This document shows, one piece after another, positions 47,527 through 58,098 of a stretch of 64,000 nt of DNA (its first letter is position 1; each line of letters starts with the position of its first letter). The notes beneath the pieces are model-generated. The model was not told the DNA's origin. It saw only the letters and a program-made list of their open reading frames with translations, and did no database searches. Position numbers and translations under genes: made by a program. The stretch comes from Stratiolaelaps scimitus (lineage: Eukaryota > Arthropoda > Arachnida > Mesostigmata > Laelapidae): contig JABWDB010000009.1 of the NCBI GenBank assembly GCA_019614645.1, forward strand, positions 930,001 through 994,000, in the 5' to 3' direction.

Positions 47527-48885
47527 ATGATTCGAGGATCTCTCAACTGGGGATGGGCGTCAATGCGCCGGGTGGTTCCATATCGTGGCCCGAGCGCACC
47601 CGACTCGCCCAGTGTTTGCGTTTCTGGCTTGCGGATCTTGGCTCTGTACCATAAGACTTTTGGTGCGTGTTTCTTGACAAATTTGTGCAATACCGGCCGA
47701 ACTGTCGAGGTTGACCACTCGCGAATATATCTCGTCTTTCATATCATCTGCTGGTTGCTGGGCGTCGCGGCTATGCTGTCTGTGGGCTCAATATTTCACG
47801 ATATCATGCTTTGCCTTAAGGACAACCTGGGCAGATTTCGTCTACTGCTATGGGCGGTCTTCGTTTGGCTGATCAGTATCGAGGCGTATCTCAACGCTCA
47901 TCTGATGAGAGCTCACAGACAACAGTGGGTGACAATTATAGCGAAATGCGAGCAAATTGAAGCTGACATATTCGCTGTGACCATGATGGCCCATAGGATG
48001 AGAATGTCGGCGTACGGCACCCTCGGCCTACAGTGGCTCATCATCGCGTTCAATATGACGATCAACTGTTTGAACGACTTCGGACTTGGCATACTTAAAA
48101 CGAACAGCGTCCTGCAATTCGTCCGTCCCGGACAGCATATCACGGCGGCGTTTTGCAGCATTGTCAGCGGCTATCAGATACCTGCCAACGCGACGATTTC
48201 CCGAGTCTGGATGATCTATTTTGGCCGCCTGTTCGCCGTCTACCTGCACCGGATCCACGAGGAGATCCGGGCCGTTCTCGACGATCCCTTGGCGCCGCTC
48301 GTCGACAAGGTGTCCACCTGCGACCGCATGCGCATAGCGCTTAATCGCGTTCGCGAGGTATCGTCACTGCTGTCTGAGGTGATTGGGTCGGCGATCCTCT
48401 ACGGTTACGGGTATTCCATCCCGCTGCTGTGTCTCGCGGGCTATTTCATCTCGATACCCGGCTTCGTTCTGCAGGTACGGCTGTTCTTTGCCGTGTTTGC
48501 CGTCGCACACATTCTCAGCTTGCTCGTGCCGACCATACAGTCGTCAATTGTCTCAACGAGCATCCAGCAGATTCGGCACACTCTCGCAGCGTGTGCTAGG
48601 CCGCCTCCCGAGCTGGCTTCACACATCGCCCTGCTCGAGATGGTCACCGACGCTGACGACTACAGGATCGAGGCTAAACGGTTCTTCAAAGTCGACCTGC
48701 CGATGTTCACGAGTATGGCCGGCGCCGTGCTAACCTATACCGTGATGCTGGCACAGATGAACACGCTGATGTCGAAGAAAACGCCACCAGGCAGCGTCGT
48801 GTCCGGCGATAGCCGCATCAGCAGCAGCAGCAGCAACAACTTCCTGAACACGACAATCGCCAGGGAATGCTTTCATGTGTTCTGA
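47527..48885 (+). CDS. gustatory receptor (insect-type 7TM chemoreceptor)
   Basis: A 452-residue intronless frame from ATG; Met13 is an alternative start. The protein is a multipass membrane protein with the gustatory-receptor layout: cytoplasmic N-terminus with LRILALYHKTFG, then hydrophobic segments at roughly 67-88, 105-123, 162-182, 204-240, 283-310 and 316-336, a long cytoplasmic loop (340-388), and a last membrane helix. The decisive motif is TYTVMLAQ at 403-410, the TYhhhhhQ signature of helix 7, preceded by FFKVDLPMFTSMAG as is typical. Receptors of this family are ligand-gated cation channels in taste and contact chemosensation. The tail after the signature is unusually long, 42 residues instead of a few, and carries a CAG-repeat-encoded Ser run (432-436). 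The length otherwise fits the family. It is convergent with ARM-A, 2.1 kb away. The ligand cannot be told. Confidence 0.88.
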   Translation: MIRGSLNWGWASMRRVVPYRGPSAPDSPSVCVSGLRILALYHKTFGACFLTNLCNTGRTVEVDHSRIYLVFHIICWLLGVAAMLSVGSIFHDIMLCLKDNLGRFRLLLWAVFVWLISIEAYLNAHLMRAHRQQWVTIIAKCEQIEADIFAVTMMAHRMRMSAYGTLGLQWLIIAFNMTINCLNDFGLGILKTNSVLQFVRPGQHITAAFCSIVSGYQIPANATISRVWMIYFGRLFAVYLHRIHEEIRAVLDDPLAPLVDKVSTCDRMRIALNRVREVSSLLSEVIGSAILYGYGYSIPLLCLAGYFISIPGFVLQVRLFFAVFAVAHILSLLVPTIQSSIVSTSIQQIRHTLAACARPPPELASHIALLEMVTDADDYRIEAKRFFKVDLPMFTSMAGAVLTYTVMLAQMNTLMSKKTPPGSVVSGDSRISSSSSNNFLNTTIARECFHVF

Positions 48886-50977
48886 TCTGTGGCTAGAGCG
48901 AATCGTGTACGATTCGAGGCTTGCACCGGCAAGGTTATTCTCAGGCGTGCAAGTACATAAGGTGTGATTGTCATGAATCACTGATGAACGCTTTGTGTGT
49001 AAATACAGTTGATGAACGCCGATAAATGTGTTAATATTTCTTGAAGTTGGAATAGATCGAGTCGACCTATTGGAAATATTCATTCAAGCAACTGTGTCTC
49101 TGCTCAATGAGGTTCACATACTAAATTCGACCATAATCTCTGCCCGACAACGTACACACAACATATATGAGAGTATCGTACATGGAGGCGTATTCATCTC
49201 TTAGGTGTTCTATATTTAATAAGAAGCTATAATTGGTAGTGGCCAAGGACGGTTCACATCAATGCACATGTAGTCGTTTCACGATTTGTCACGATGGGCC
49301 TATTTGTTCTTTGACAAATTCGATCGAGTTGCTACGATAAATTTGTGGAATTCTCCCGTTCATGAGTGATGAGATTTAGGGGGTACTTGCACCGTCGCCA
49401 AATGTAAGGTATATATATATATATTTTTTTTTTATATATGGTAGGGGCGTATGACTGATATGGCATTAACACTGATCAATGGAAGTCACAACGGGCCACA
49501 TGTTCGTTCGTGCGGTTAGCACTCAGTGGACGCACTGTGCATCGTCGATGGTACGTGCACACGCTCTGGTCTTGACGACACATTCATTAGTGTCGTCGCA
49601 ACAAGCCGTATCTAGCTGTTCACTGATTGGCTTCAATAGGGTCCAACGTTACTGTGCGTACATCGGTAACTATTCCATAGGCCGTAACGAAAGTGGCAAT
49701 TTTACTGTGAAAAAGGAACCGATATTGTTTTCTACCTAAAGGAGTTTGCCGTATTTTTATATTTCTTTCTCTCTCTCTCTCTCTCTCTTGCGCTGTCTCC
49801 TTCTGTCATCAGATCAGTGACTTGACCCTGTTTTCAGTAGACTCTAGGTACTAGCATTTCTGAGTATGTTTGGACCACCTTCAGTTCCACCACATGCGTT
49901 CATCATTGGATGTAACGCGTTGTTGTCGAGTGGGAGTATTCGGATTCGAATTTCGCCGTCTACGATTTCATAGATCCATCGTGATGAGAAGAGATTACAA
50001 TGTTTGCTTTCATTCAATGGAGACACGAACAATTCCAGCTGTCGATCCTCAAGGGTATTCTCTAAGACCAATTCAACCACAGACATATATATATATATAT
50101 ATAATGGATGTAGCAAATCGCTGTAGACTGTTTTGACCTGAGCTATACGGTCTTATTCATAGAGGCACAACGTCATTCTCTTCTCTTCTCGCTCGTACAT
50201 ATATAATCGCGTTCGTTGATTTATTAGAAACAGTGCACACTACATACTATCCGTATTGTGCGATATAACCGCGCGCAAATATTCAAAATCGCTGTCAAAT
50301 TAACATTATTATGATAGGTAGCTCAGCCATCTACCCTCAAAAAAGATGAACATTACGGACGTGTTATCACAACATTTTGTACGCATAGTATATCCAACTA
50401 AACAGACCCCCCCGCCCTCGAGATGAATACTGTTTCGATAAATGTATTTTCTCCTCGGGATTATTCCTAGTACAGTATATAAACCTCGGCCGATAGGAAT
50501 TGATTAAAAGGGGTCACGGGAAGCGAAAATAAATTTTGATTTGCCGTCATCGTTATGTTCGATTGAGCTCGATCGAAAAGAACCATAACAAACAATATTT
50601 CTACGAGCATTATAATAGCTTGCATTCGTTCCACTGTCTCGCCATTGTGGAATATGCCTGCAAACTACTCGTTTATTGCTTTATTTTCGTATTTTGGCTG
50701 GTAAAAGTATCAATCAACACATTGTCATATCAGCAGCATGGTTGTCTCATAGCTGATTACGGGTGTTCGATATTTGTAATCATGTTAATTCATGATGATC
50801 GCTTTTCCGCAGTCATGCGACCCAGGGGGGTCGCATCTCGGCCCGAGCCTCGATTGGGTATAATCGCCTATAATCTATTGCATTTTCAACACATCAGCTG
50901 CATGTAAAAGCCACTCGGGGTATCGCTCTTGGAGAGTTCTCCCTATTCTATTTATCGGCTAAGCGCGGCGAACGTGT
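48886..50977. other. intergenic between receptor and ARM-A
   Basis: Contains (TA)n at 49409-49425 and 50085-50103, a CT run at 49769-49788 and a C run at 50407-50413. GATAAA on the minus strand at 50951-50956, about 22 bp beyond the ARM-A stop, is a possible variant polyadenylation signal. No gene is supported; the 123-codon frame at 50536-50907 lacks an ATG at its head. Confidence 0.4.
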
Positions 50978-52141
50978 TCACGATAAGTCCACCTTGTACA
51001 AGTTCTTTTTAAAACCGATCATCTTAACTGTTTTACACATCACCGACTTGACAACGCCCCTAACGCTCTGTCTACTGCGCACCTCCTCGGGCGCCAGCAG
51101 ATGTTCCGAGTGATGATCTTGCGGAGGAACGTCCCTGACGTTCGTCTCCTTGATGACTGGTACATTCTTGACTCGCTCGACGATCAGTTCCCTAGAGAAC
51201 TCATTTGCCATTCGGCTGTATCTGAGGTAGAGGCAGTTCGCTTCATTGTAGCCCTGCGATAGCGGTTCGCTCAACTTCTCGAGCAAATTCTCAAGCACAT
51301 TTTCTTGGATAAGCCGAACAACTTGCAAATCTGTGCCGTACAGAAAGTAGTCCCCAAGAAGACCACCTGCCTGCGTTTGACTGCGAACTTCGTTACCGTT
51401 CAGGAGCGAGACGAAGATCGGAATGAAGCCGGCATCGATAACACGGTTAATTTCGTCCTCGTCTTTCGAGCTGAACAGTGCCATCAATTCACATTTCACA
51501 ATCGAGTGCACATTCTCGTCCAGGAGCAGCCCTCGGAAGGAGGCCAACACCTCGCTGTCGAAAATCAGCTTCTCCCTGACCTTTTGTGTGTAACGTCGGC
51601 AAATCCTTCCCAGAGCCTCCCTGAGCTCAGATTCCCCTTGAGAGCTACTGACCACTGATGCGAGCCGCAGTCTAGCGGTGGATTTTTTCTCCACATCCTG
51701 CCGATCCTGAAATCGTAGCGTGTAAAATTCATCATCGAGATGAAGCTGAAAGTTCAGCTTACACAGTACTTGCACCGTGGTGCGGATGACGGTTGCGTCG
51801 GCTGACTCGAGTAAGTTGATGCAGGAAGAGGACGCTGACCCATCTTCCAGGAAGTCCCATAGATACAATCCGATCTTGTCGAAAAGCGCAGCGGCGGCCA
51901 ACTGAACACCCGGATGGTGAAGCTCGAACGTCAGATGAACTAGCTGCGTCATGACATCGAACCTAAACATACTCCACAAGTACAACGAGCCCGAATTGGG
52001 ATCGGCCAGCTGTGCCGATATGACATTGCCCATCATCGTTATTTTATGTATCGTGTCATTCTCATCTCCGTTGTACAAGTTTCGGCTCAAGAAACTAAGG
52101 TCATCATTCCTTTCGCGCTCGTCCGTTGCGGCCGCAAACAT
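50978..52141 (-). CDS. ARM-A: armadillo-like protein, largest of three paralogues
   Basis: A 387-residue intronless protein from ATG in a strong context (caacaATG). It is almost wholly alpha-helical by composition. Residues 60-135 and 185-270 align with ARM-B and ARM-C: AAALFDKIGLYLWDFLED, VQVLCKLNFQL, KLIFDSEVLASFRGLLLDEN. Residues 212-268 carry an importin-alpha-like armadillo pattern, KCELMAL followed by DEINRVIDAGFIPIFVSLLN and later a G-G-L-L-G-D-Y stretch, as in the helix 1/2/3 order of ARM repeats. The last 110 residues are specific to this copy, ending in a Lys-rich VKSVMCKTVKMIGFKKN. No importin-beta-binding domain or nuclear-localisation groove Trp/Asn array is visible, so a transport role should not be assumed. 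A (GA)n tract lies 50-77 bp upstream. Likely cytoplasmic or nuclear scaffold; function unknown. Confidence 0.8.
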   Translation of the reverse strand: MFAAATDERERNDDLSFLSRNLYNGDENDTIHKITMMGNVISAQLADPNSGSLYLWSMFRFDVMTQLVHLTFELHHPGVQLAAAALFDKIGLYLWDFLEDGSASSSCINLLESADATVIRTTVQVLCKLNFQLHLDDEFYTLRFQDRQDVEKKSTARLRLASVVSSSQGESELREALGRICRRYTQKVREKLIFDSEVLASFRGLLLDENVHSIVKCELMALFSSKDEDEINRVIDAGFIPIFVSLLNGNEVRSQTQAGGLLGDYFLYGTDLQVVRLIQENVLENLLEKLSEPLSQGYNEANCLYLRYSRMANEFSRELIVERVKNVPVIKETNVRDVPPQDHHSEHLLAPEEVRSRQSVRGVVKSVMCKTVKMIGFKKNLYKVDLS

Positions 52142-54387
52142 TGTTGAGAAGAGTTGAGGGATCGTTTAAAAATCAATAAGATATGTCCTTTCTCTCTCGC
52201 CTCTCTCTCTCTCTCTCCCTTTCTATCTATATTCACTTGGAATTAATCCTACAGCACCTAGATAGTCAGCTATCCATAATCAGAATTGATTCGAGATTAG
52301 GTAGGGTGAAGCCAATCGACAATGGAAAAAGGAGCTCCCAGGTGCTGCTGATATTTGCTTCCCGCCGGCAGCGCAGCTCATACACGGGCACACAAGGCAG
52401 AAACAGTTAGGCTAGTATCACTACTTGGGCCATGAGGACGTCACGTCGACGGTGTGACGAAACGGCCAATGTTTGGCTCGCTCTCGCTCCGCTGGGGACT
52501 GACACCCATTCGCTGCGGAATAGGGTCGATTCGAACGAATTGATTTCGTTGTCGCGATTCTATCGTTCATGTCAGCCAATCAGTTAGTTTGTCAACATCA
52601 GCAGTTGCATATGTCACGTTAACCGCACGTCGGTGTGGGCAGGTTGCGTTGACGCTTTCGTCACGTTCGCCCACGTTGGACGTCGTTTGCAAGCTGAGCA
52701 TTCGATTGATCATCGACCTTCCCTTCCCTTCTCGGTCGAAGGCGACGTGCTACAATGACTATAAGGAATCGATCACTTTTGTGTGCAAGTGCACTTCGAA
52801 ATTACACTAGCACCACCAATGCCGCCTGGTACCCAAGGAGAAACTCTTGATTTGTAAAGATTCATAAACTTTGACGGGCATTCATAGATACATAGGACAA
52901 TTGCACGATATAGGACTGACGAGGAGCAACTAGGATGTCACGAAATGACAATTCACCTGATCTCTCATTCCTTCAGCGTTTTGGCAGCCAGTTGGCCACT
53001 GCGACAAGAGCCATTCATACTAAACGCATAGCAGAGTCACCAGAGTAGCCTAGTTTCTAAACGTGCCTGTTGGCGTACGCAGCGTTGGCAGACACAGACC
53101 AATAGAAATCGATGAAATAGGTTAAATTGTGTCAAATAATAAATTGCGAACTGTCCGCCATTTCAAATGCTTGCCATTATTTACAGCCTTAGCGTTTAAG
53201 TTATACAAGGGAAGTACGCCTTGGCAGGTGCCGAGCTCATTTTACGTTGGCTTTGAGCAACTTGGCCTCAAAGATCATTTCATTTTTCAGAATACGTCGA
53301 GTAGCTGCCCTCGGAGCTTTCCTAGGAAAATGTAAAAACAATTTAACTTGAGGGAAAGAAAGACAGCGGGAGAGAGAGAGAGAGCAGTCAATCCGATTTC
53401 TAGGTGTCAAAAGTACGAGAATCACCACTCAACGCTTGAACTAGCTAGTTCGGAGCTAATTTCTGCACAGGCCAGCTGGTTCTGTTTCTTAAAACAGACA
53501 TGAATTTCGAAGCATCGTTTACTACTGCCAATTAGCGTTTGTCGTCATTTCTTGAAGCAACAACGCCCAAAGAAATTCGTTGAAAATTGTTGAAAATGTC
53601 AAACTGGGAAGCCCTGTTTCACCCTGCAACGTGTCAGTTACTGACGTCATCGATTGATGAGGATTGATTGGGCCGTTGAAGACAACACATGGAATGACTT
53701 CGCTTCACGGCATCGCATGAGCGAACGAGTTACGCCAATTACCGCAGCCTTCAACCAAACTAGAGTTTGGATTATAGCCTCTTCGTGTGGCCGTTCTGAA
53801 AGAAAATCCCTTCCACCCCGAGTGGCAGTTGCGAATCGAGTTTGTCTCAAAATGATGATTATACTTGCTATGGATATTATGTATATATACCATTTGTCGT
53901 ATTGTGTTGCTAAGAAGGACAAACAAAAAACAAAAACATTCAGAGGCCCCCAGAGCACTGACTGGGTCCCGTTGGTAAACAGTGAAGCGGAGAATCCCTC
54001 ACATATACCTGAAAAAAAAATCATTGTTCTAATTATCTCTGCTCAATACCTATGAACGCTTTTCGATGTGTACAAAATAGCTTCGAACGACGTAATAACC
54101 CAGAACCTGAATAATTGGCTAAGGCTATATATTTATATAGATGTATATATATAGATACCCACCAAATTACAAATACAGACGCACGTTTTATGTCGAACAG
54201 TTTGTTCTAATTTACCGCAAGATTTTCTATTATTATGCCGAAATACAGGAACGATGACTCGAGACCAAAATTCGAGCCGAAATGTTCCAATCGCTTCATT
54301 TCAGATTGATCAAACGAAGATTTTGTGTTAGAGGAATTAGATTCTAAAAGCGCCTGATGAGGTTTAGGTTATAAACGCTACGTGCTG
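52142..54387. other. intergenic, upstream of ARM-A
   Basis: Begins with a CT tract on the plus strand (52191-52218). A GA run lies at 53367-53383. Overlapping open frames on both strands at 53647-54055 have no ATG at the head and no domain. Short TA-rich DNA at 54125-54157. No supported gene. Confidence 0.4.
52191..52218 (-). promoter_or_regulatory. (GA)n tract upstream of ARM-A
   Basis: GA-repeat on the coding strand, 50-77 bp upstream of the ARM-A ATG. In arthropods such tracts can bind GAGA factor and keep promoters open. It may equally be an ordinary microsatellite, of which the window has many. Confidence 0.35.
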
Positions 54388-54560
54388 ACTCTAGGGAAGA
54401 GATTGACTCTCAGCAGAGGATGGTGGTTTTAGCAGCTAGAGGTGTTTTGTCATCCACGTCCAAACCCCCGCCGCACTGGATCGATCCACTTTTATGGATA
54501 TTGAAATGTCTCTGGTGATGTCCGGGAGTTTGAAGAAAATTTCCTCCTCTAAAAAAATGT
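54388..54560 (+). repeat. dispersed repeat of about 180 bp (copy B)
   Basis: Matches the reverse complement of 19921-20104 from GACTCTAGGGAAGAGATTGA through TTTTGTCATCCACGTCC, GCACTGGATCGATCC and GTTTGAAGAAAATTTCCTCC to a short A-run. Small indels shift the reading frame relative to copy A, so at least one copy is not coding. Similarity stops abruptly at both ends. Confidence 0.7.
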
Positions 54561-54832
54561 AATAAGCGCAATTAGATCGGTCGCTGTTGAGGAAAAAGAA
54601 TATGAACAGATCTGTCACCTCTTCGATGCCTCGATACGATTATCATAATTGGAGACTGCAAAACCCGAATTTCAGTTGCATGGCCTGAAGTTCCAAGAAG
54701 GCACGCCCTGGTATACACTCGATGCTCGCTCTGAATCCGTTTATCCCTAGCAGAACAATCAACTGGTGTCTCCATAATGGTCTAGGCGGTAATGTTCGTA
54801 GTTCCAAGGGATACAGCTTCGGCATCTAGATC

Positions 54833-54916
54833 CGGATATCGCAGGTTGAAATCCTGACGTAGTCTCAGAGAGGTTCGAATCTTCCTCGCGACATTTCTCG
54901 TATTAATTAAGCCATA
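54833..54916 (+). other. tRNA-like relic or SINE fragment
   Basis: GCAGG TTGAAAT CCTGA has the look of an anticodon arm with a 7-nt loop, and GAGGTTCGAATCTTCC is a good T-arm/B box, separated by a 13-nt variable-arm-like segment. No clean D arm or acceptor stem is seen. The 3' part (CGCGACATTTCTCGTA ... AGCCATAC) recurs at 24064-24098, suggesting a dispersed element. Confidence 0.4.
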
Positions 54917-55373
54917 CGACTAATAGACGACCTCCTTGATTGAATCACGAATTTTCGATACTGCTTATTTTCGCGTCGTATAAACCTTGTGCGACAGGTC
55001 CTCATAGTAATACCTAAAGGTTAAGAGCTGAGGCCTGTGAGATAGGAGAACAGCTAAAGGTCAGCTCAAAAAAAAAAAAACCTTGTGCGTAACTGGCTAA
55101 AAGAGTATTTTCTGAGAGAAAAATCGCATCTGTCTGGTACATTTCTCCTATTATCGAGTGAAACGCTTGAAAAGTCCAGATTTCACCACACACACACGCA
55201 GCCTCCTCGCGCTTCCGCCAAATTTCCAATTTAGTGTCCCCCAGAAATGCTTTTTATTCCCCCAGAAAAAAATGTAAACGGAGGACACCTGGCCGAACAC
55301 TATCCATTTTTCAGCGAACCTGTTCCCTCTAGGGCAACATATCGTTCGTATCTCCCTCCCCGTCCATGGAAGA

Positions 55374-55697
55374 ATGGAGAGGTTCCCTTCTGAAACGCGT
55401 AGACTTCCCCGGCGACATAGCTTAATTGCCAATATCGAGTGGCAGGGCAATCGAGTCATCGTACCACCCTGCATCAAAACCCAGCTAATTATCAGTGCTA
55501 ACTATGACATAGGCATGCTCTCGGTTTGCTCACAATATGTTGAAGTAGAATATCGGCATGAATTTCAAGACGAGGTCGTCGTGACGTCTTTGCATGTTGT
55601 TTTATTCGCCAATCAGGAGGGGTACCTATTCTCAGCAGTTCGTTGTGTCGACCATAGTCAATCGACGTCGCCGAGCCCGCCGCACGAATCACGGTAG
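55374..55697 (+). CDS. hypothetical ORF, 107 residues
   Basis: Starts at a true ATG (GGAAGAATGG) and reads 107 codons with balanced, protein-like codon use. It is rich in beta-branched residues (VIVPPCIKTQLIISANYD, DEVVVTSLHVVLFANQEGY) and ends in a Ser/Pro-rich tail. No signal peptide, domain or homologue is recognised. No splice sites were sought beyond the ends. It could be a real small gene, a broken piece, or chance. Confidence 0.22.
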   Translation: MERFPSETRRLPRRHSLIANIEWQGNRVIVPPCIKTQLIISANYDIGMLSVCSQYVEVEYRHEFQDEVVVTSLHVVLFANQEGYLFSAVRCVDHSQSTSPSPPHESR

Positions 55698-56115
55698 TGA
55701 AAATCGAGTTTAAGTCAAATAGAGAACTACCGGGCCTAAGTTACATTGTCGCTATGTCATCTATACGCTGCGATACGGCACATTCATTATCAACATGGGT
55801 GTGACCGATGATTCATGTGGATATGTGTCGTTTCCAAAAACCCAACGTTGCACCCTGCATAAACAACACCGGGTCAACTAAATCGCTGCTGAGATCACCA
55901 TATCCCACTATATCTCATTGGACAATTGTTCTCCTCACTCGGTCAGCGAGAAGTGGAAATATCCGCGTTCAGCTTGGCCAAACTCTTAACAATCATAATT
56001 CTTTCTGTCGGACCAGATGGGAGGAGGTAATGACTAACCAGTTTCACCCAAAATCCAGACAAAACAACTCATTGTTGTTATCGTTGTTGCTCGGCTACTT
56101 TTTTGTATGTTCATG

Positions 56116-56158
<43 letters not shown>

Positions 56159-56982
56159 CCGGCTGGGTTATGGTCTCGAATCGATGTCTACTGTTTGACA
56201 AAGCGGTGTCCATGAGGTGTACTGAGTGGTATAAAAATAGGTGAACGTAATATACAGCGTGACATCTCAGTATTTAAGTTATCTTAAATCGTCTACGTTA
56301 TATGGAACGTTATTATATAAGTTGCGTTATATGTTATGTCTATAATCACGTTAAAATCTAGTTACTGGTCGATTCCGGAGAAAATTCATCCAGCGCCGAA
56401 ATCCACCATTTAGCTGACGGTGCCGTACTGCCACTAGAGAGATCCACGCAAGACGCACTTCGTGGCGTCGTTATCCACAGCTCGGCGGATATTTAACACC
56501 ATCATTGACTGTCCCGTCGGTCAGTCATCTGTTCCAAACGTGTATCGAGAGGGTCCCCAGTGCAGTTCCCCTGCGAAGCACGCTTTTCTGCACGCATGTA
56601 TCGTCACGTGTGTGTGCCTCGAGTCGTCGAGTTAACCATTCCGCCAATTTCAGCGTGTGTCATTGTACTAGCATCCTTGCCGTCGCGTCGCCGTCGAACT
56701 CCCGCTTATCCCTGCCGTTACAGCGCGGCCACCGTTTGGAGCCTTCCTACTCACTTGGTATCTACTGTGTTGGCTATGGCCAGTTGAGTCTCCGGTCGAC
56801 GTCATGGATGTGGCCCTCCTGCACATAACCTCGAACGGAACCACTCGAGACGAGCGGTACACGACCTCCCTGATAGAACAGTTACCGGTTTTACATTATG
56901 TGTCTTTTCCCCCCACCCCCTAAAAATCGTTGGGACGTCACCGTGGCCATGACGAATGCGAGTCCAGTGAAGCACATATCTC
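55698..56982. other. intergenic downstream of ARM-B
   Basis: Contains the paired (TA)n 56115-56137 and (GA)n 56137-56157 and a C-rich stretch at 56910-56919. The plus-strand frames at 55808-56215 and 56505-56828 run into or beside low-complexity DNA and show no domain. Confidence 0.4.
56115..56157. repeat. compound (TA)n(GA)n microsatellite
   Basis: TA run directly joined to a GA run. Confidence 0.9.
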
Positions 56983-58098
56983 CTATTGATGCAGATACAT
57001 CAGGCCCTGTTCACGGAAATACGGGTAATCGCTCGGGTTGCAGTACCTGATATAGTTTCGAATGATAGCACGCACGACGCGCCCGAACGTCGTATCCTTT
57101 ACGTAAGGTTTGAGGGCGGTAACAATGCCGATATCGCACGCCGTCGCGATTGCGTTGCTGCAATCAAGATTGAGAAGCAGTATCGTCTTCATGCGGAGAT
57201 CGTCGCCCAGGTCGGGCTTGAGCAGCAACTGCCTAAGCTCACCCAGAATCATGGGGCTGTAAATGATATGCTCGCGCACCGGCGCAGCAAAGCAATTGCA
57301 AATGATGTCCGCATGTGCTTTGAGATCCTGTTTCCTATGAAGCGCTTGCACAAGTCGAGGTCTGCCGATTAGCTTGGCCTGCTCGGTTGGGAACAGTCGA
57401 CGCTCGACGAGGAGATGGAACTCCCCGGAATCATGCATGGCTGCCACGAAGTGGTCGGCACGAAACTTGTAACACAGCTTGAACAGTATCTCCACAGAAA
57501 GCGCGGCTCTCTCCCTGTCAAATTTGAGCATATTGGCGAACATTGAACGTGCCTGAACCTCGTTGTCGAGAATCTTCATTGTATTTAGCGCAATTAGGTC
57601 GAATAACGATGCAGCCATGATCTTTACGACGACACATCTGGGGCCCGACTGCCGAGGCACCACACGGCCTAATAGTAGGCCCATTACATCGCATTCAATC
57701 ATCCTCAACACGAGGATCATAGGCACCTCGTCTTCCTGCATGCTGTTAAAATGCAGAGCATCCACAAGCATGGTATGTAGTTGTTGTATTGCTCGCGCCA
57801 CTTCACCGAGGTTACCCGTTAATAACACCGAGGACATCTGTTTAATCGGTGAAAGGAGAGTTTCGTCTCTGTTCGGGAAATCTATCCGCGGTGGCAATGG
57901 GTGTGCCGTCAACCCAAATAGCGGTGGCCTCGACGGTTCGGCGCCGGATTCGACGACGGCCTGATCGCTTGAACTGGCCCGGGAATTCGGACTGGCCGGA
58001 TCCGTCGGTACGTTTGTGGCAGGACATTGTGTGGACAGCGTCGCAGCCGAATCGTTCGGCGGGGACAATAGGCCCTGAGGTTCACGCAAACACGACAT
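56983..58098 (-). CDS. ARM-B: armadillo-like paralogue with Ser/Pro-rich N-terminus
   Basis: A 371-residue intronless protein starting at the first ATG in frame (58098). The frame is open a little further upstream (to TTG at 58131) without another ATG, so an upstream exon is conceivable. Residues 1-80 are Ser/Pro/Thr-rich and apparently disordered. From about residue 85 it aligns with ARM-C: LGEVARAIQQLHTM against LGTMLYNIGRLHTV, then ECDVMGLLLGRV, AASLFDLIALNTMKILDN, VEILFKLCYKF, REHIIYSPMILGELRQLLL and a C-terminal ATACDIGIVTALKPYV helix pair like the ARM-repeat end of ARM-A. It stops soon after that block (RNYIRYCNPSDYPYF) and lacks the basic tail of ARM-A. No catalytic motif is visible. 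Function unknown; a helical-repeat binding protein is inferred. Confidence 0.78.
   Translation of the reverse strand: MSCLREPQGLLSPPNDSAATLSTQCPATNVPTDPASPNSRASSSDQAVVESGAEPSRPPLFGLTAHPLPPRIDFPNRDETLLSPIKQMSSVLLTGNLGEVARAIQQLHTMLVDALHFNSMQEDEVPMILVLRMIECDVMGLLLGRVVPRQSGPRCVVVKIMAASLFDLIALNTMKILDNEVQARSMFANMLKFDRERAALSVEILFKLCYKFRADHFVAAMHDSGEFHLLVERRLFPTEQAKLIGRPRLVQALHRKQDLKAHADIICNCFAAPVREHIIYSPMILGELRQLLLKPDLGDDLRMKTILLLNLDCSNAIATACDIGIVTALKPYVKDTTFGRVVRAIIRNYIRYCNPSDYPYFREQGLMYLHQ

Noticed and set aside
48383..48733. 116-codon plus-strand frame within the receptor
   Set aside because: Alternative frame of the gustatory receptor coding sequence.
53647..54055. Overlapping frames of 125 and 133 codons on opposite strands
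   Set aside because: Plus frame lacks an ATG at its head, and neither strand gives a recognisable protein.
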